DNA of 64,000 bases from Hyalangium gracile (GTDB lineage: Bacteria; Myxococcota; Myxococcia; Myxococcales; Myxococcaceae): positions 244,237 through 308,236 of the forward strand of contig NZ_JAHXBG010000013.1 in NCBI RefSeq assembly GCF_020103725.1, in the 5' to 3' direction. Each line of letters starts with the position of its first letter. Within the stretch, counting starts at the first letter, position 1. The notes below the pieces were generated by a model. The model was not told the DNA's origin. It did not search any database and worked only from the letters and a program-made list of their open reading frames with translations. The position numbers were made by a program, and so were the translations under genes. Below are positions 9,321-18,586 of this stretch, in pieces.

Positions 9321-10772
9321 ATGAAGGTTCGTGCGCGTTCCTGGCGGCAGTGGGTTCGTGGGGCGGGGGTCTCGGTGCTGCTCGTGCTGGGGGGCTGCGG
9401 GCAGGCCCTGCCGGGGGAGGGCGGGGACGAGACGGGCATGGAGTGGGAGACGCAGGAGGCGGCCATCCGCATCCCCAACTCCCTGTCGACGCAGGCGCTC
9501 ACGCTCAACGCGCTGACGACGAACCCGACGGCCAACCAGATGATGGGGACGAGCTCGCTGACGTCGCTCTTCCTCCCGCCGGGCAACCCGTACATCAACA
9601 CCCAGCTCAAGGATCCCAACGCGCAGCAGCTGATGAAGTACGTGGTGAGCTGCGCGCTGAAGACGGGGCAGGACCTGAAGTGGACCAACCCGCTGACGGG
9701 ACTTCAGGACGTCTGGCCCGGCTCGCTGGGGCTGTGTCCGGAGTGGGCCACGCAGGCTCCCTCCCCAGGGTGTCTGGAGCGGGTGTCCTCCTGTCTGCTG
9801 GCGCGCAACAACGCCTTCGGCCTGCGGGTGGAGCTGTCCGTCCGGGGCGAGCACCCGACCAACCTGAGCGCCTACCCGCTCGAGGCCGTGGCGCGCCCCT
9901 CCGCGTACGATCCGGACACCTCGTCGCGGCTGGCGAGCATCAGCGAGTGCGAGTTGGCCACCCTGGGCGCGGCACGCAACTGCGGCTGGGCGGTGGACTC
10001 CATCGGCAGCTGCACGCCGGGCCAGACGGTGCGGCTGGGGGCCGGGGGGCGCGCGCCGGACGACTGCACCGGCCCCATGCTGGGCTCCAGCAACCTGGGG
10101 CGGGCCATCCTCCGGGTGTGCGACGGCATCGCCGGGTGTGACAACGCCAGCCAGCGGATGCTGGCCCAGAGCCAGGGAAGCTGCAGCCAGCTGGCTCCGG
10201 CGGTGTCGTTCACCTGCCCGGCGTCAGGGTACTTCAACGTGATGAAGGGCTCCTTCAACAGCAACCTGGCCGTGCTGACGACGGTGCAGGTGGCGGCGCC
10301 AGCCGACTACCGCCTGTCCGAGGCGGAGGTCTTCGCCCAGCGGGAGGGCGCCTACTACGGGACGATCTTCGATCCGGGGGCGCTGGCCGTGCAGGTCTAC
10401 GTGGAGGGGGATCAGGTGATCGGCAGGGGGCAGGTGGTGCACGGCTCCGTGTACCTGCGGATGTACTCCTGCTTCGACGCGGGCTGGACAGCCGGCGCGG
10501 CCACGGCGGCCCACCGGGTGTGCGCGCTGCCTTCCTCGGGCTCCAACTGCGCCGCCAAGGTGGTGGGCACGTGCGTGGATCCGAGCCACCGCTCCTACCC
10601 GACGTCCATGTGCGCTACGGAGGATGGCTCGCGGGTGGAGGGAGACGGGGACTTCGCGGGCTGCCGCGACAACACCGGCACGCTGTGGGCGGAGCCCCTC
10701 ACCGTCTACCTCAACCAGGCGTGTGATGTGACGGTCGGCTCCCCCAAGTCGGGCGTGTGCCAGCGCAAGTAG
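9321..10772 (+). CDS. Cys-rich lipoprotein of unknown function
   Basis: The 483-residue protein starts at MKVRARSW, where GGAGGAAGAG gives a strong ribosome site; an ATG 33 bases upstream is less likely. The signal peptide ends in a lipobox (LGGC), so it is probably lipid-anchored, most likely in the outer membrane. The mature part contains many cysteines, consistent with disulphides, and the segment YVVSCALKTGQDL. I recognise no enzymatic domain. The following kinase gene starts 18 bases after the stop, so the lipoprotein and kinase probably form an operon, which suggests a sensory or regulated-surface role (inference). Confidence 0.8.
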   Translation: MKVRARSWRQWVRGAGVSVLLVLGGCGQALPGEGGDETGMEWETQEAAIRIPNSLSTQALTLNALTTNPTANQMMGTSSLTSLFLPPGNPYINTQLKDPNAQQLMKYVVSCALKTGQDLKWTNPLTGLQDVWPGSLGLCPEWATQAPSPGCLERVSSCLLARNNAFGLRVELSVRGEHPTNLSAYPLEAVARPSAYDPDTSSRLASISECELATLGAARNCGWAVDSIGSCTPGQTVRLGAGGRAPDDCTGPMLGSSNLGRAILRVCDGIAGCDNASQRMLAQSQGSCSQLAPAVSFTCPASGYFNVMKGSFNSNLAVLTTVQVAAPADYRLSEAEVFAQREGAYYGTIFDPGALAVQVYVEGDQVIGRGQVVHGSVYLRMYSCFDAGWTAGAATAAHRVCALPSSGSNCAAKVVGTCVDPSHRSYPTSMCATEDGSRVEGDGDFAGCRDNTGTLWAEPLTVYLNQACDVTVGSPKSGVCQRK

Positions 10773-10790
10773 GCGCGCTACAAGGAGCCC

Positions 10791-12182
10791 ATGGTCCCTG
10801 GAGGAGAGGAGTCGCTCTACGGAGAGGAGCTGTCCCCCGGCGCCCTGGTGGGCGGCTGGGTGGTGGAGCAGCTCCACTACCAGGGGCCCGTCTCCATCCT
10901 CTACCGCGCCCGGGAGCTGCGCACCGGGGCTCCCACGGCGCTGAAGGTGATGCGCTCGCTGTTCACCGAGACGAGCACCGCGCTGCGGCGCTTCCGCCGC
11001 GAGGCGGACACCCTCCAGCGGCTGCGCCACCCGCACATCGTCGAGGTGCTGGGGTACGGAGAGCTGGCGGACGGCCGGCCCTTCATCGCCATGGAGTGGC
11101 TGGAGGGGAAGGACCTGGCCGCCGAGCTGGCCACGAAAGGGCCGCTCTCCGCCTCCGAGGCGCTGGAGGTGCTGGAGCAGGTGGGCGCCGCGCTTCGGGC
11201 CGCGCATGAGGCAGGCGTGGTGCACCGGGACCTGAAGGTGCAGAACGTGATGCGGCTGCCCGGAGGGCCCGAGCCCCGCGTGAAGCTGGTGGACTTCGGA
11301 GTGGCCAAGGGCCTGTCCCCGGAGGCCCCGGGCGCCTCCACGCTGACGCAGACGGGCGCGGTGCTGGGCACCCCGCTGTCCATGGCGCCGGAGCAGATCC
11401 GCGGCGAGGTGCCTGATCCGCGCACCGACCTGTACGCGATGGGCGTGCTCCTCTTCCAGCTCCTCACCGGGCAGCCTCCCTTCCAGGGGGCGACTTCCCA
11501 CGAGGTGGAGGAGCAGCACCTGCACGCGCCGCCCCCCCGGGTGAGCGAGCGCGCTCCGGTGCCGGCCGCGCTGGATGGCGTGGTGCACCGCTGCCTGCAG
11601 AAGCGGCGCGAGGAGCGCTACGCGGACGTGGACGAGCTGCTGGAGGACCTGCGGCGCGCGGTGCGGGGAGGCCAGGGGCCGGCGCGGGTGGGGCGCGCGG
11701 TGGCGCTCTACGCGGAGGCGCACGTGGACGGCGAGCCGGATGCCACCTCGCTGGAGCAGCTGGATCTGGTGCTGGAGCGGGCGGGCGCCGTGGCGCGCGT
11801 CGCCGGGCTGGAGCTGAAGGTGGACGGGGCGGGGTGCCTGCTCGCGGCGGCGCCGCTGCCCGAGGATGTGGCCGGGGAGCACTCCGCCCGAGCCCGGGTG
11901 CTGACGGCGGCGCTGGATCTGCTCGAGTACGCCGGGGCGCTCACGCCCTTGCGTCGGGTGAGGCTGAGCCTCACGGTGCATGTGGACGCGGCGCCGGCGC
12001 CTCGAGAGCTGGCGGGGCCCACGCCCTCGGAGCCGGGTGGCCTGCTGTGGCTGCCGGGGTGGGCGGCACACTCGGGCCATGGGCTGGCCGCCACGGGCGC
12101 GGCGGTGCACGGGCTGGAGGCGGACTTCCGGGTGGAGCCCGGAGGCGCGGCGGGCCTGGCGCGCGTCACCGGCCGCCGCTGA
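10791..12182 (+). CDS. Ser/Thr protein kinase with C-terminal cyclase-like remnant
   Basis: Residues 25-290 of this 463-residue protein form a Hanks-type kinase: ALKVM lysine, VVHRDLKVQN catalytic loop, LVDFG and SMAPEQ. No transmembrane helix is visible, so it is probably cytosolic. The last 170 residues (from ARVGRAVALYAEAHVDGEPD) lack a clear family but resemble the degenerate cyclase-homology segment of the larger kinase at 5.3 kb in position and pattern. The gene converges on an FHA-sigma-54 activator with 3 bases between the two stop codons. That makes the FHA protein a plausible partner or substrate (inference). Confidence 0.88.
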   Translation: MVPGGEESLYGEELSPGALVGGWVVEQLHYQGPVSILYRARELRTGAPTALKVMRSLFTETSTALRRFRREADTLQRLRHPHIVEVLGYGELADGRPFIAMEWLEGKDLAAELATKGPLSASEALEVLEQVGAALRAAHEAGVVHRDLKVQNVMRLPGGPEPRVKLVDFGVAKGLSPEAPGASTLTQTGAVLGTPLSMAPEQIRGEVPDPRTDLYAMGVLLFQLLTGQPPFQGATSHEVEEQHLHAPPPRVSERAPVPAALDGVVHRCLQKRREERYADVDELLEDLRRAVRGGQGPARVGRAVALYAEAHVDGEPDATSLEQLDLVLERAGAVARVAGLELKVDGAGCLLAAAPLPEDVAGEHSARARVLTAALDLLEYAGALTPLRRVRLSLTVHVDAAPAPRELAGPTPSEPGGLLWLPGWAAHSGHGLAATGAAVHGLEADFRVEPGGAAGLARVTGRR

Positions 12183-12185
12183 GGC

Positions 12186-13598
<1,413 letters not shown>

Positions 13599-13715
13599 GG
13601 GCTCAAGCTACCACTGTTCACCTGGGTGGACGGTGGACTCCAGGTCATGGGCTCGGGCGCTGGCCGGGGAGGCGTCCTGGCTGGGAGCGAGCCAGGCCAG
13701 CGCCGGGCCCGGGGC

Positions 13716-15026
13716 TCACTGCGCGGGCTTGAAGCGGACGTCCACCCAGTAGTTGGTGTCCTTATAGGAGCTCGTCGGGAAGCCTCCGCCCGTGGCGTAG
13801 ACGTAGACGCCGTTGCCGCCCACGCTGGCGCTGGCCGGCGCGGTGAGGTTGCCGCTGACGATGGCGTTGGTGAGCCCGTTCACGTCGCGCGCGAACTGCC
13901 CGTTGGACGAGTAGTAGGAGACGACGTAGGTGGTGCCCGCGGTGATGGAGACGGGGGCGGGGAGGGTGGCCTCCTGCCATCCGGGGAGCCGCCCATCTCG
14001 CACGGACACCTGGGCCAGCAGGGTGCCCGAGTGGGTCCACAGCCGGGCCACGTAGCCGTTGGCGTTGCCGGTGCCGCGGTAGAAGCGGAGCGCCTCGATG
14101 GTGCCCGCCACGTTGCTGCGGAAGCGGACGCCCACCTCGACGGCCTTGGTGTCCGCCTGGACGGCGGTGCCCGGGGTGCGATCGCCCAGCAGCGTCTGGC
14201 TCCACGGCAGGATGAGGGTGGCGACGACGGGGCGGTGGTCCGACTGGGACGAGGCGCCGACGACGCTGGCGGTGAGGGGAGACGTCCACGAGGAGCCGAG
14301 CATCACGTAGTCGATGCGCTTGGTGGGGAAGCTGGCGGAGCTGGTGTAGCCGCTGCCCGAGCCGCCGCGCGCCCACGCGTCGGTGAACTGCTGCAGCAGG
14401 CTGGTGATGCTGGACTCGGAGGGCGTGGCGTTGAAGTCACCGGCGAAGACGGCCCACGTCCTCCCGGCGAGGGCGGCCTTCACCTCGGCGGCCTGGCTGT
14501 TGCGCTCGGTGGCGCCGGTGGGGCCGAAGTGGCTGACGCCCACGGGGATGCGGTGCGCGGCGTCCAACTGCACCTCGTAGAGGGCGAGGATGCGCTGCTC
14601 GGCGGCGGAGGTGAGGGGGATGCGCTGCGAGGAGACGATGGGGTAGCGGGACAGGAGCGTGAGCCCGTACTGGCCCCCGTCATAGCTGAGCAGCGAGGGC
14701 ACGAAGGAGGCGTACATGCCGGTGAGCTGGCCCAGGCGCGTGGCCTGATCCACCTTGCCCGAGCGGTTGGTGAGGACATCCACCTCCTGCAGCGCGACGA
14801 TGTCCGGGGCCTGGCCGTTGATGACGCTGGCGATGGCCTCGAGGCTGCTGAGCTCCCCGTGCTTGATGTTGTACGTCATGACGCGCAGGCCGCCGCCGGG
14901 GCTGAGGGCCTGGGTGCTCTCCTCCAGGGGGGCGTCCGGCTCGGAGGCCTCCGGCGGCGCGCAGCGGGTGAGGGCCAGCACGGACAGCAGGAGGGGAAGG
15001 AGGGTGGAGAGGCGGCGGTGGCTCAT
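13716..15026 (-). CDS. Secreted endonuclease/exonuclease/phosphatase-family protein with DUF4082 domain
   Basis: The start MSHRRLSTLL is supported by GGAG at good spacing; the frame is open 32 codons further upstream. The protein is about 436 residues. A signal peptide ends near ALTRC; the arginine before Cys makes lipidation doubtful. Residues about 45-300 carry the EEP fold motifs TYNIKHG, ALQEVD, GDFNATP, IDYVML and SDHRP, which hold metal-binding and catalytic residues. The C-terminal 140 or so residues match DUF4082, a beta-sandwich often attached to extracellular enzymes. It may cleave extracellular DNA, phospholipid or another phosphodiester; the substrate is not determined by sequence. 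Confidence 0.87.
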   Translation of the reverse strand: MSHRRLSTLLPLLLSVLALTRCAPPEASEPDAPLEESTQALSPGGGLRVMTYNIKHGELSSLEAIASVINGQAPDIVALQEVDVLTNRSGKVDQATRLGQLTGMYASFVPSLLSYDGGQYGLTLLSRYPIVSSQRIPLTSAAEQRILALYEVQLDAAHRIPVGVSHFGPTGATERNSQAAEVKAALAGRTWAVFAGDFNATPSESSITSLLQQFTDAWARGGSGSGYTSSASFPTKRIDYVMLGSSWTSPLTASVVGASSQSDHRPVVATLILPWSQTLLGDRTPGTAVQADTKAVEVGVRFRSNVAGTIEALRFYRGTGNANGYVARLWTHSGTLLAQVSVRDGRLPGWQEATLPAPVSITAGTTYVVSYYSSNGQFARDVNGLTNAIVSGNLTAPASASVGGNGVYVYATGGGFPTSSYKDTNYWVDVRFKPAQ

Positions 15027-15190
15027 GGGGCTCCGGGACGCGGCAGGCTGGCTGGGGACGAGTGACACAACCCGTGAAACCGGGACTCCTACTTCTTTCC
15101 GCTCATCCAGAACAAGGGGCATCGCGGGTGAAACGGGGGCGTGTGCCGCGTCGTTTGCCGTGGAGACTTCCCCCGCTATAAGGCGCCCCC

Positions 15191-16153
15191 ATGCCGACCC
15201 TCCTCCTCAGTGCGAACGATCTCCGAAGCCTCTACTCCGTCGAGCTGGGCCTGAACGCCGTGGAGCGTGCCTTCCGCGCGCACGGCCTGGGCGAGGCCCT
15301 GATGCCCGCGAAGGTGTACCTCTCGCTGCCGAAGTACGACGGTGACTTCCGCGCGATGCCGGCGTTCCTGGACGGCGCGGCGGGGGTGAAGTGGGTGAAC
15401 GCGCATCCGCGCAACCCGGAGAAGCACCACCTGCCGACGGTGCGCGCGGTGTACGTGCTGAGCGATCCGGAGACGGCGTCGCCGCTGGCCATCATGGACG
15501 GGACGCTGCTGACGGCGTGGCGCACGGGCGCGGCGGGTGGCGTGGCGTCCAAGTACCTGGGGCGCGGCAAGCCGCGGACGTTGGGGTTGGTGGGCTGTGG
15601 CGTGCAGGCGCGGGTGCTCATCGACGCGCACCGGGCGCTGTTCGAGGGGCTGGAGCTGCTGCTCGCGGATGCCTCGGAGGCGGCGGCGCAGGCGCTGCAG
15701 AAGGAGAAGGGCGGGCGGGTGGTGAGCCTGCAGGAGGCGTCGGGGGCGGACATCGTCTGCACCTCCACGCCGGTGCGCTCGCCGGTGGTGAAGCGCGAGT
15801 GGATCCGCGCGGGGGCGCACATCAACGCGATGGGCGCGGACGCGCCGGGCAAGCAGGAGCTGGATCCGCGCATCCTGCTGGAGGGGCGCATCTTCATCGA
15901 CGACGAGGAGCAGGCGCTGCACTCGGGCGAGGTGAACGTGCCGCTGCACGACGGGCAGCTCCGCAAGGAGCAGATCGCGGGCACGCTGGGCGAGGTGGTG
16001 GCGGGCCGGAAGCCGGGGCGCAAGGGCGACGAGATCACGATCTTCGACTCGACGGGCCTGGCGGTGCAGGACGTGGCGCTGGCGAAGGCGCTCTACGACG
16101 TGGCGCGTGCCAAGGGCGTCGGGCAGATGTTCGATCTGGTGGGCAGCGGGTAG
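15191..16153 (+). CDS. Ornithine cyclodeaminase/mu-crystallin family protein
   Basis: The 320-residue cytosolic protein has the full family fold. The N-terminal substrate domain contains MPAKVYLSLP and GVKWVNAHPRNP. The Rossmann NAD-binding motif GLVGCGVQARVL lies near residue 136. The segment GAHINAMGADAPGKQELD and the terminal IFDSTGLAVQD are conserved. Members include ornithine cyclodeaminase, alanine dehydrogenase and related imine reductases, and sequence alone does not separate these. It is divergent from the secreted nuclease gene and convergent with the immunity-like gene 10 bases downstream. Confidence 0.9.
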   Translation: MPTLLLSANDLRSLYSVELGLNAVERAFRAHGLGEALMPAKVYLSLPKYDGDFRAMPAFLDGAAGVKWVNAHPRNPEKHHLPTVRAVYVLSDPETASPLAIMDGTLLTAWRTGAAGGVASKYLGRGKPRTLGLVGCGVQARVLIDAHRALFEGLELLLADASEAAAQALQKEKGGRVVSLQEASGADIVCTSTPVRSPVVKREWIRAGAHINAMGADAPGKQELDPRILLEGRIFIDDEEQALHSGEVNVPLHDGQLRKEQIAGTLGEVVAGRKPGRKGDEITIFDSTGLAVQDVALAKALYDVARAKGVGQMFDLVGSG

Positions 16154-16163
16154 ATCAGCCTGC

Positions 16164-16811
16164 TCAAGGATGCAGCGCCCGCAACTCCTGGAGCCATTCG
16201 AGCGCGTCCCGTTGGTTGTCGGTCAGGAAGTCGAAGCGGCCGGCATGGAGTTGCCGCATCAGCGCTGCATCCTGTCCGATGAGATCCGCCATGTCCCACG
16301 GAAAGGTGACGTCGGGAATGCCGCTCCCGACGTAGCCCGGGTTCCTCACCAAGCGCTCGAGATAGTGTGAGTAGAGCTGGAAGAAGCGGTCAACGCTCGA
16401 GGCAATGGGGACCGCGAACAGCGCCTCCATGGCCTGGATGTAGATGACGGGCTGGATTCCCCGAGAGTTGGCCAGTTGGGGAACCGTGCCGTAGTAGAAG
16501 GCGAAGCCTGGCTTCCAGCCGAAGACGAGCGAGGCACGGTACTGGACCTGTCCCCGCCTCCTCAGCCACTCGTTCCTTGGGATGAGGCCGTCTTCGTCCG
16601 AGGTCAGGCCATGGAGAGCCAGATCCCAGAATTCGGCGGCACCCAGGCGGCGGTAGATGGCGGCGAGCTGGGGGTCCAGGGGGGTACCGAGGATGGACTC
16701 GCCTGGCTGCGGGCTGGGGACCCCTGGAGGCGCGAGCTTCATCCGAAGGGAGTGGCGCTGGCAGACCGCCGTGAGCTGGTCGAGCCCAGGGAGCGTGGAG
16801 TCAGTGAGCAT
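16164..16811 (-). CDS. Probable immunity protein, SMI1/KNR4-like, partner of the SitA-like toxin
   Basis: This 215-residue soluble protein has no signal peptide. The segment QLAAIYRRLGAAEFWDLAL and the overall size and pattern resemble SMI1/KNR4 (SUKH) immunity proteins, but the match is by eye and weak. It begins 17 bases after the stop of the toxin-tail frame and on the same strand, the usual order for myxobacterial SitA-SitI pairs. A toxin-neutralising function is therefore inferred mainly from position. It is intact even though the toxin frame upstream is broken. Confidence 0.55.
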   Translation of the reverse strand: MLTDSTLPGLDQLTAVCQRHSLRMKLAPPGVPSPQPGESILGTPLDPQLAAIYRRLGAAEFWDLALHGLTSDEDGLIPRNEWLRRRGQVQYRASLVFGWKPGFAFYYGTVPQLANSRGIQPVIYIQAMEALFAVPIASSVDRFFQLYSHYLERLVRNPGYVGSGIPDVTFPWDMADLIGQDAALMRQLHAGRFDFLTDNQRDALEWLQELRALHP

Positions 16812-16828
16812 CTCGTTCCGTTTTCATC

Positions 16829-17053
16829 TCATGGGGAGAGTGAGGCCTTGAGCCGAGCCACCTCGCTTAGCGCGGACTGCTCGGCCCGGGCGAGCGCCGA
16901 AGCATCCTTTGCATCGTAGAGTCGGTCGAACCAGCGGCCATAGTGGTGGTGGATGATGTCGATGACTCGCGCGACGTCCCGAGGTTTCAGACGATGCGAG
17001 ACATCCCGGGTGGAGCGCCAGACGGTACTGACACTTTCGTGGACGTGCAGGTG
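16829..17053 (-). pseudogene. Out-of-frame C-terminal tail of the SitA-like toxin
   Basis: This 74-codon stretch reads HLHVHESVSTVW...HRL...DVARVIDIIHHHYGRWF and ends at its own stop just before the immunity gene. It lies one frame off the lipoprotein gene. The two join naturally if one C is restored at the junction, where EEHY meets HLHVHES around position 17053. The tail is rich in His, Arg and Asp/Glu, as toxin catalytic domains often are, and its codon pattern looks coding. Either a real one-base deletion has inactivated the toxin or the assembly has lost a base. No slippery site is apparent that would suggest programmed frameshifting. Confidence 0.6.
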
Positions 17054-18252
17054 TAGTGCTCCTCGGGAGCCGCGCGGACCAGGAGGGTGCGGAACCAGCT
17101 CACCGCACCCTTTCCGCCTCGGGACAGGATGGATGCGATGGTCGGTGCCGCCACTTCGACGAGCACCAGGGCTCGCTTGAGCAGGATGCCGCCCACGAAG
17201 GCGTAGGCGATCTGCTCCAGGGTGAAGCCCGCCGCGAGCACCGCGTAGTGGCGCGACTGGTCCTGGAACTCGACGAGGATCTGCTCGTGCAGTGCGCGGT
17301 ACTCCTGATGGATGTCGGCCACTTCCATGGGTGGCGGGGGGGGCTCCAGCGTTCGAGCCTCCGCCACCTGCCAGCGCGGCCTGTCCTCGCCGCGCCTGTG
17401 TTCACCCCGCAGTGTGAGGGCCACCGTGCGTTCGCCCAGGGCGTGCGTGAACGGCAGCAAGAGGCCGAGAACGAGGGAGGCGGTTTCGTCGGACGCACGG
17501 AATGATGGGCCGTCGCCGGAGGACTCCATCGCACCCGGAGCCCATTCCATGATGCGTTCATCCTCCAGCCCCACCCGTACCTCCAGCCGTGCGCTGCCGT
17601 CACGAGGCACGCTCATCAGCCGGGTCACGCTTCGCGCCAGCTGCAGTGCCGCCCGGAGCTCTTCCGCGGACGTGCCACCGTGCAAGGAGGGAACGGTCCG
17701 CGCATGCGAGGGGGGCATGTCCCGCGAGGAGGTTTCGAGATCCGCGCTCCAGCTCCTCTCCTCACGCTTGAGAGTGACGGTGACCTCCCGTGCATGGGAA
17801 CCCAGCAGCGTGGGGAGGTCTTCCTTGAAGCGCTCGAGGAAGGCCCCTCGACTGACAGGGACGGCACGTCCCTGGCCCTGCCTGGTGAGGCGCAGGGAGA
17901 GGAGCGTCATGACGCCCCGGTGGGACCAGAAATGGAACTCCCACTCAGCACCTACCGCTTCCGTCGAGCTCACTGCGGCCCATAGCGTCTCCTGGACGCG
18001 CTCGGCTTCCAGCTGTCGAGCCTTCTCCAGGTCTTCGTCGTCGTGTTCCGGGAGAACAGCAGGCGGCGTGAGCAGAGGGTTCGAGTGCTCACTGCCTTCC
18101 AAGGCCATCGCCGGCGGGTCATGGCTCGAGAGCTTGAAGTCACGCATGGGGCGCGTCACTCCCGAACTCGTCGTGCAGGCGGACAGCAGACAGAGGAGAG
18201 GAATCAGCACCGTGCCGTGCCGTCCCGTCCTGTCTGGGAAACTAGGTCTCAC
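16987..18252 (-). CDS. SitA-like lipoprotein toxin, C-terminus frameshifted
   Basis: As read, the frame encodes 421 residues. A GTG start (or an internal GTG near 18210) gives a signal peptide with lipobox LSAC. After an acidic, heptad-like segment (EDLEKARQLEAERVQ) there is a long middle region, then hydrophobic helices near residues 350-390 (AYAFVGGILLKRALVLVEVAAP). SitA toxins of myxobacteria are lipoproteins passed between kin by outer-membrane exchange, with a variable C-terminal toxin and an adjacent immunity gene; this layout fits. The last 21 residues (from TCTSTK) look non-native, and the expected tail lies in another frame. The start overlaps the small gene upstream by 11 bases. Confidence 0.6.
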   Translation of the reverse strand: MRPSFPDRTGRHGTVLIPLLCLLSACTTSSGVTRPMRDFKLSSHDPPAMALEGSEHSNPLLTPPAVLPEHDDEDLEKARQLEAERVQETLWAAVSSTEAVGAEWEFHFWSHRGVMTLLSLRLTRQGQGRAVPVSRGAFLERFKEDLPTLLGSHAREVTVTLKREERSWSADLETSSRDMPPSHARTVPSLHGGTSAEELRAALQLARSVTRLMSVPRDGSARLEVRVGLEDERIMEWAPGAMESSGDGPSFRASDETASLVLGLLLPFTHALGERTVALTLRGEHRRGEDRPRWQVAEARTLEPPPPPMEVADIHQEYRALHEQILVEFQDQSRHYAVLAAGFTLEQIAYAFVGGILLKRALVLVEVAAPTIASILSRGGKGAVSWFRTLLVRAAPEEHYTCTSTKVSVPSGAPPGMSRIV

Positions 18253-18586
18253 GCATCACCCGCGAGTACCACTCCGCGTAGGGCGTGTTGCGCGCCATCT
18301 TGCGGTTGAAGTCGGGGGCGCCGTCGCTCCACCACACCGGCCCGCGCTCGCCCAGGCCCACCTTGGCCCGGTGGACGCGGGCTCGCGCGTCGCGCTCGGC
18401 GTCGCGAGCTCCCGCGCGCAGTGCCCGGCGCACGTCCGCTCGGGCCCGCATCAGCGCCTCCACCAGCGTGGCGCGCTGGCGAGGCCCCAGCGCCGGGTTG
18501 CTGCGGCGCCAGAGCCTGCCTCGCACCACGAAGTACCGCCCATCCGGCGTCACCGGGTAGGGCGGCTCTGCTTCCGAAGGGGTCAC
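18242..18586 (-). CDS. Small conserved protein of unknown function
   Basis: The 114-residue protein starts at a GTG that overlaps the stop of the LamG gene (GTGA), implying translational coupling. It contains RYFVVRGRLWRRSNPAL, a basic Arg/Ala-rich helix, KVGLGERGPVWWSDGAPD and ends in YAEWYSRV. I recognise this as a widespread conserved hypothetical family in bacteria, mainly by the WWSDGAPDFNR and NTPYAEWY segments, without known function. It is basic and cytosolic with no membrane segment. Because most of its relatives occur alone, a functional link to the neighbouring LamG lipoprotein is uncertain. Confidence 0.75.
   Translation of the reverse strand: MTPSEAEPPYPVTPDGRYFVVRGRLWRRSNPALGPRQRATLVEALMRARADVRRALRAGARDAERDARARVHRAKVGLGERGPVWWSDGAPDFNRKMARNTPYAEWYSRVMRET

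Noticed and set aside
16987..17060. Programmed -1 frameshift in the SitA-like toxin
   Set aside because: No slippery heptamer or downstream pseudoknot is apparent at the junction; loss of one base explains the data better.
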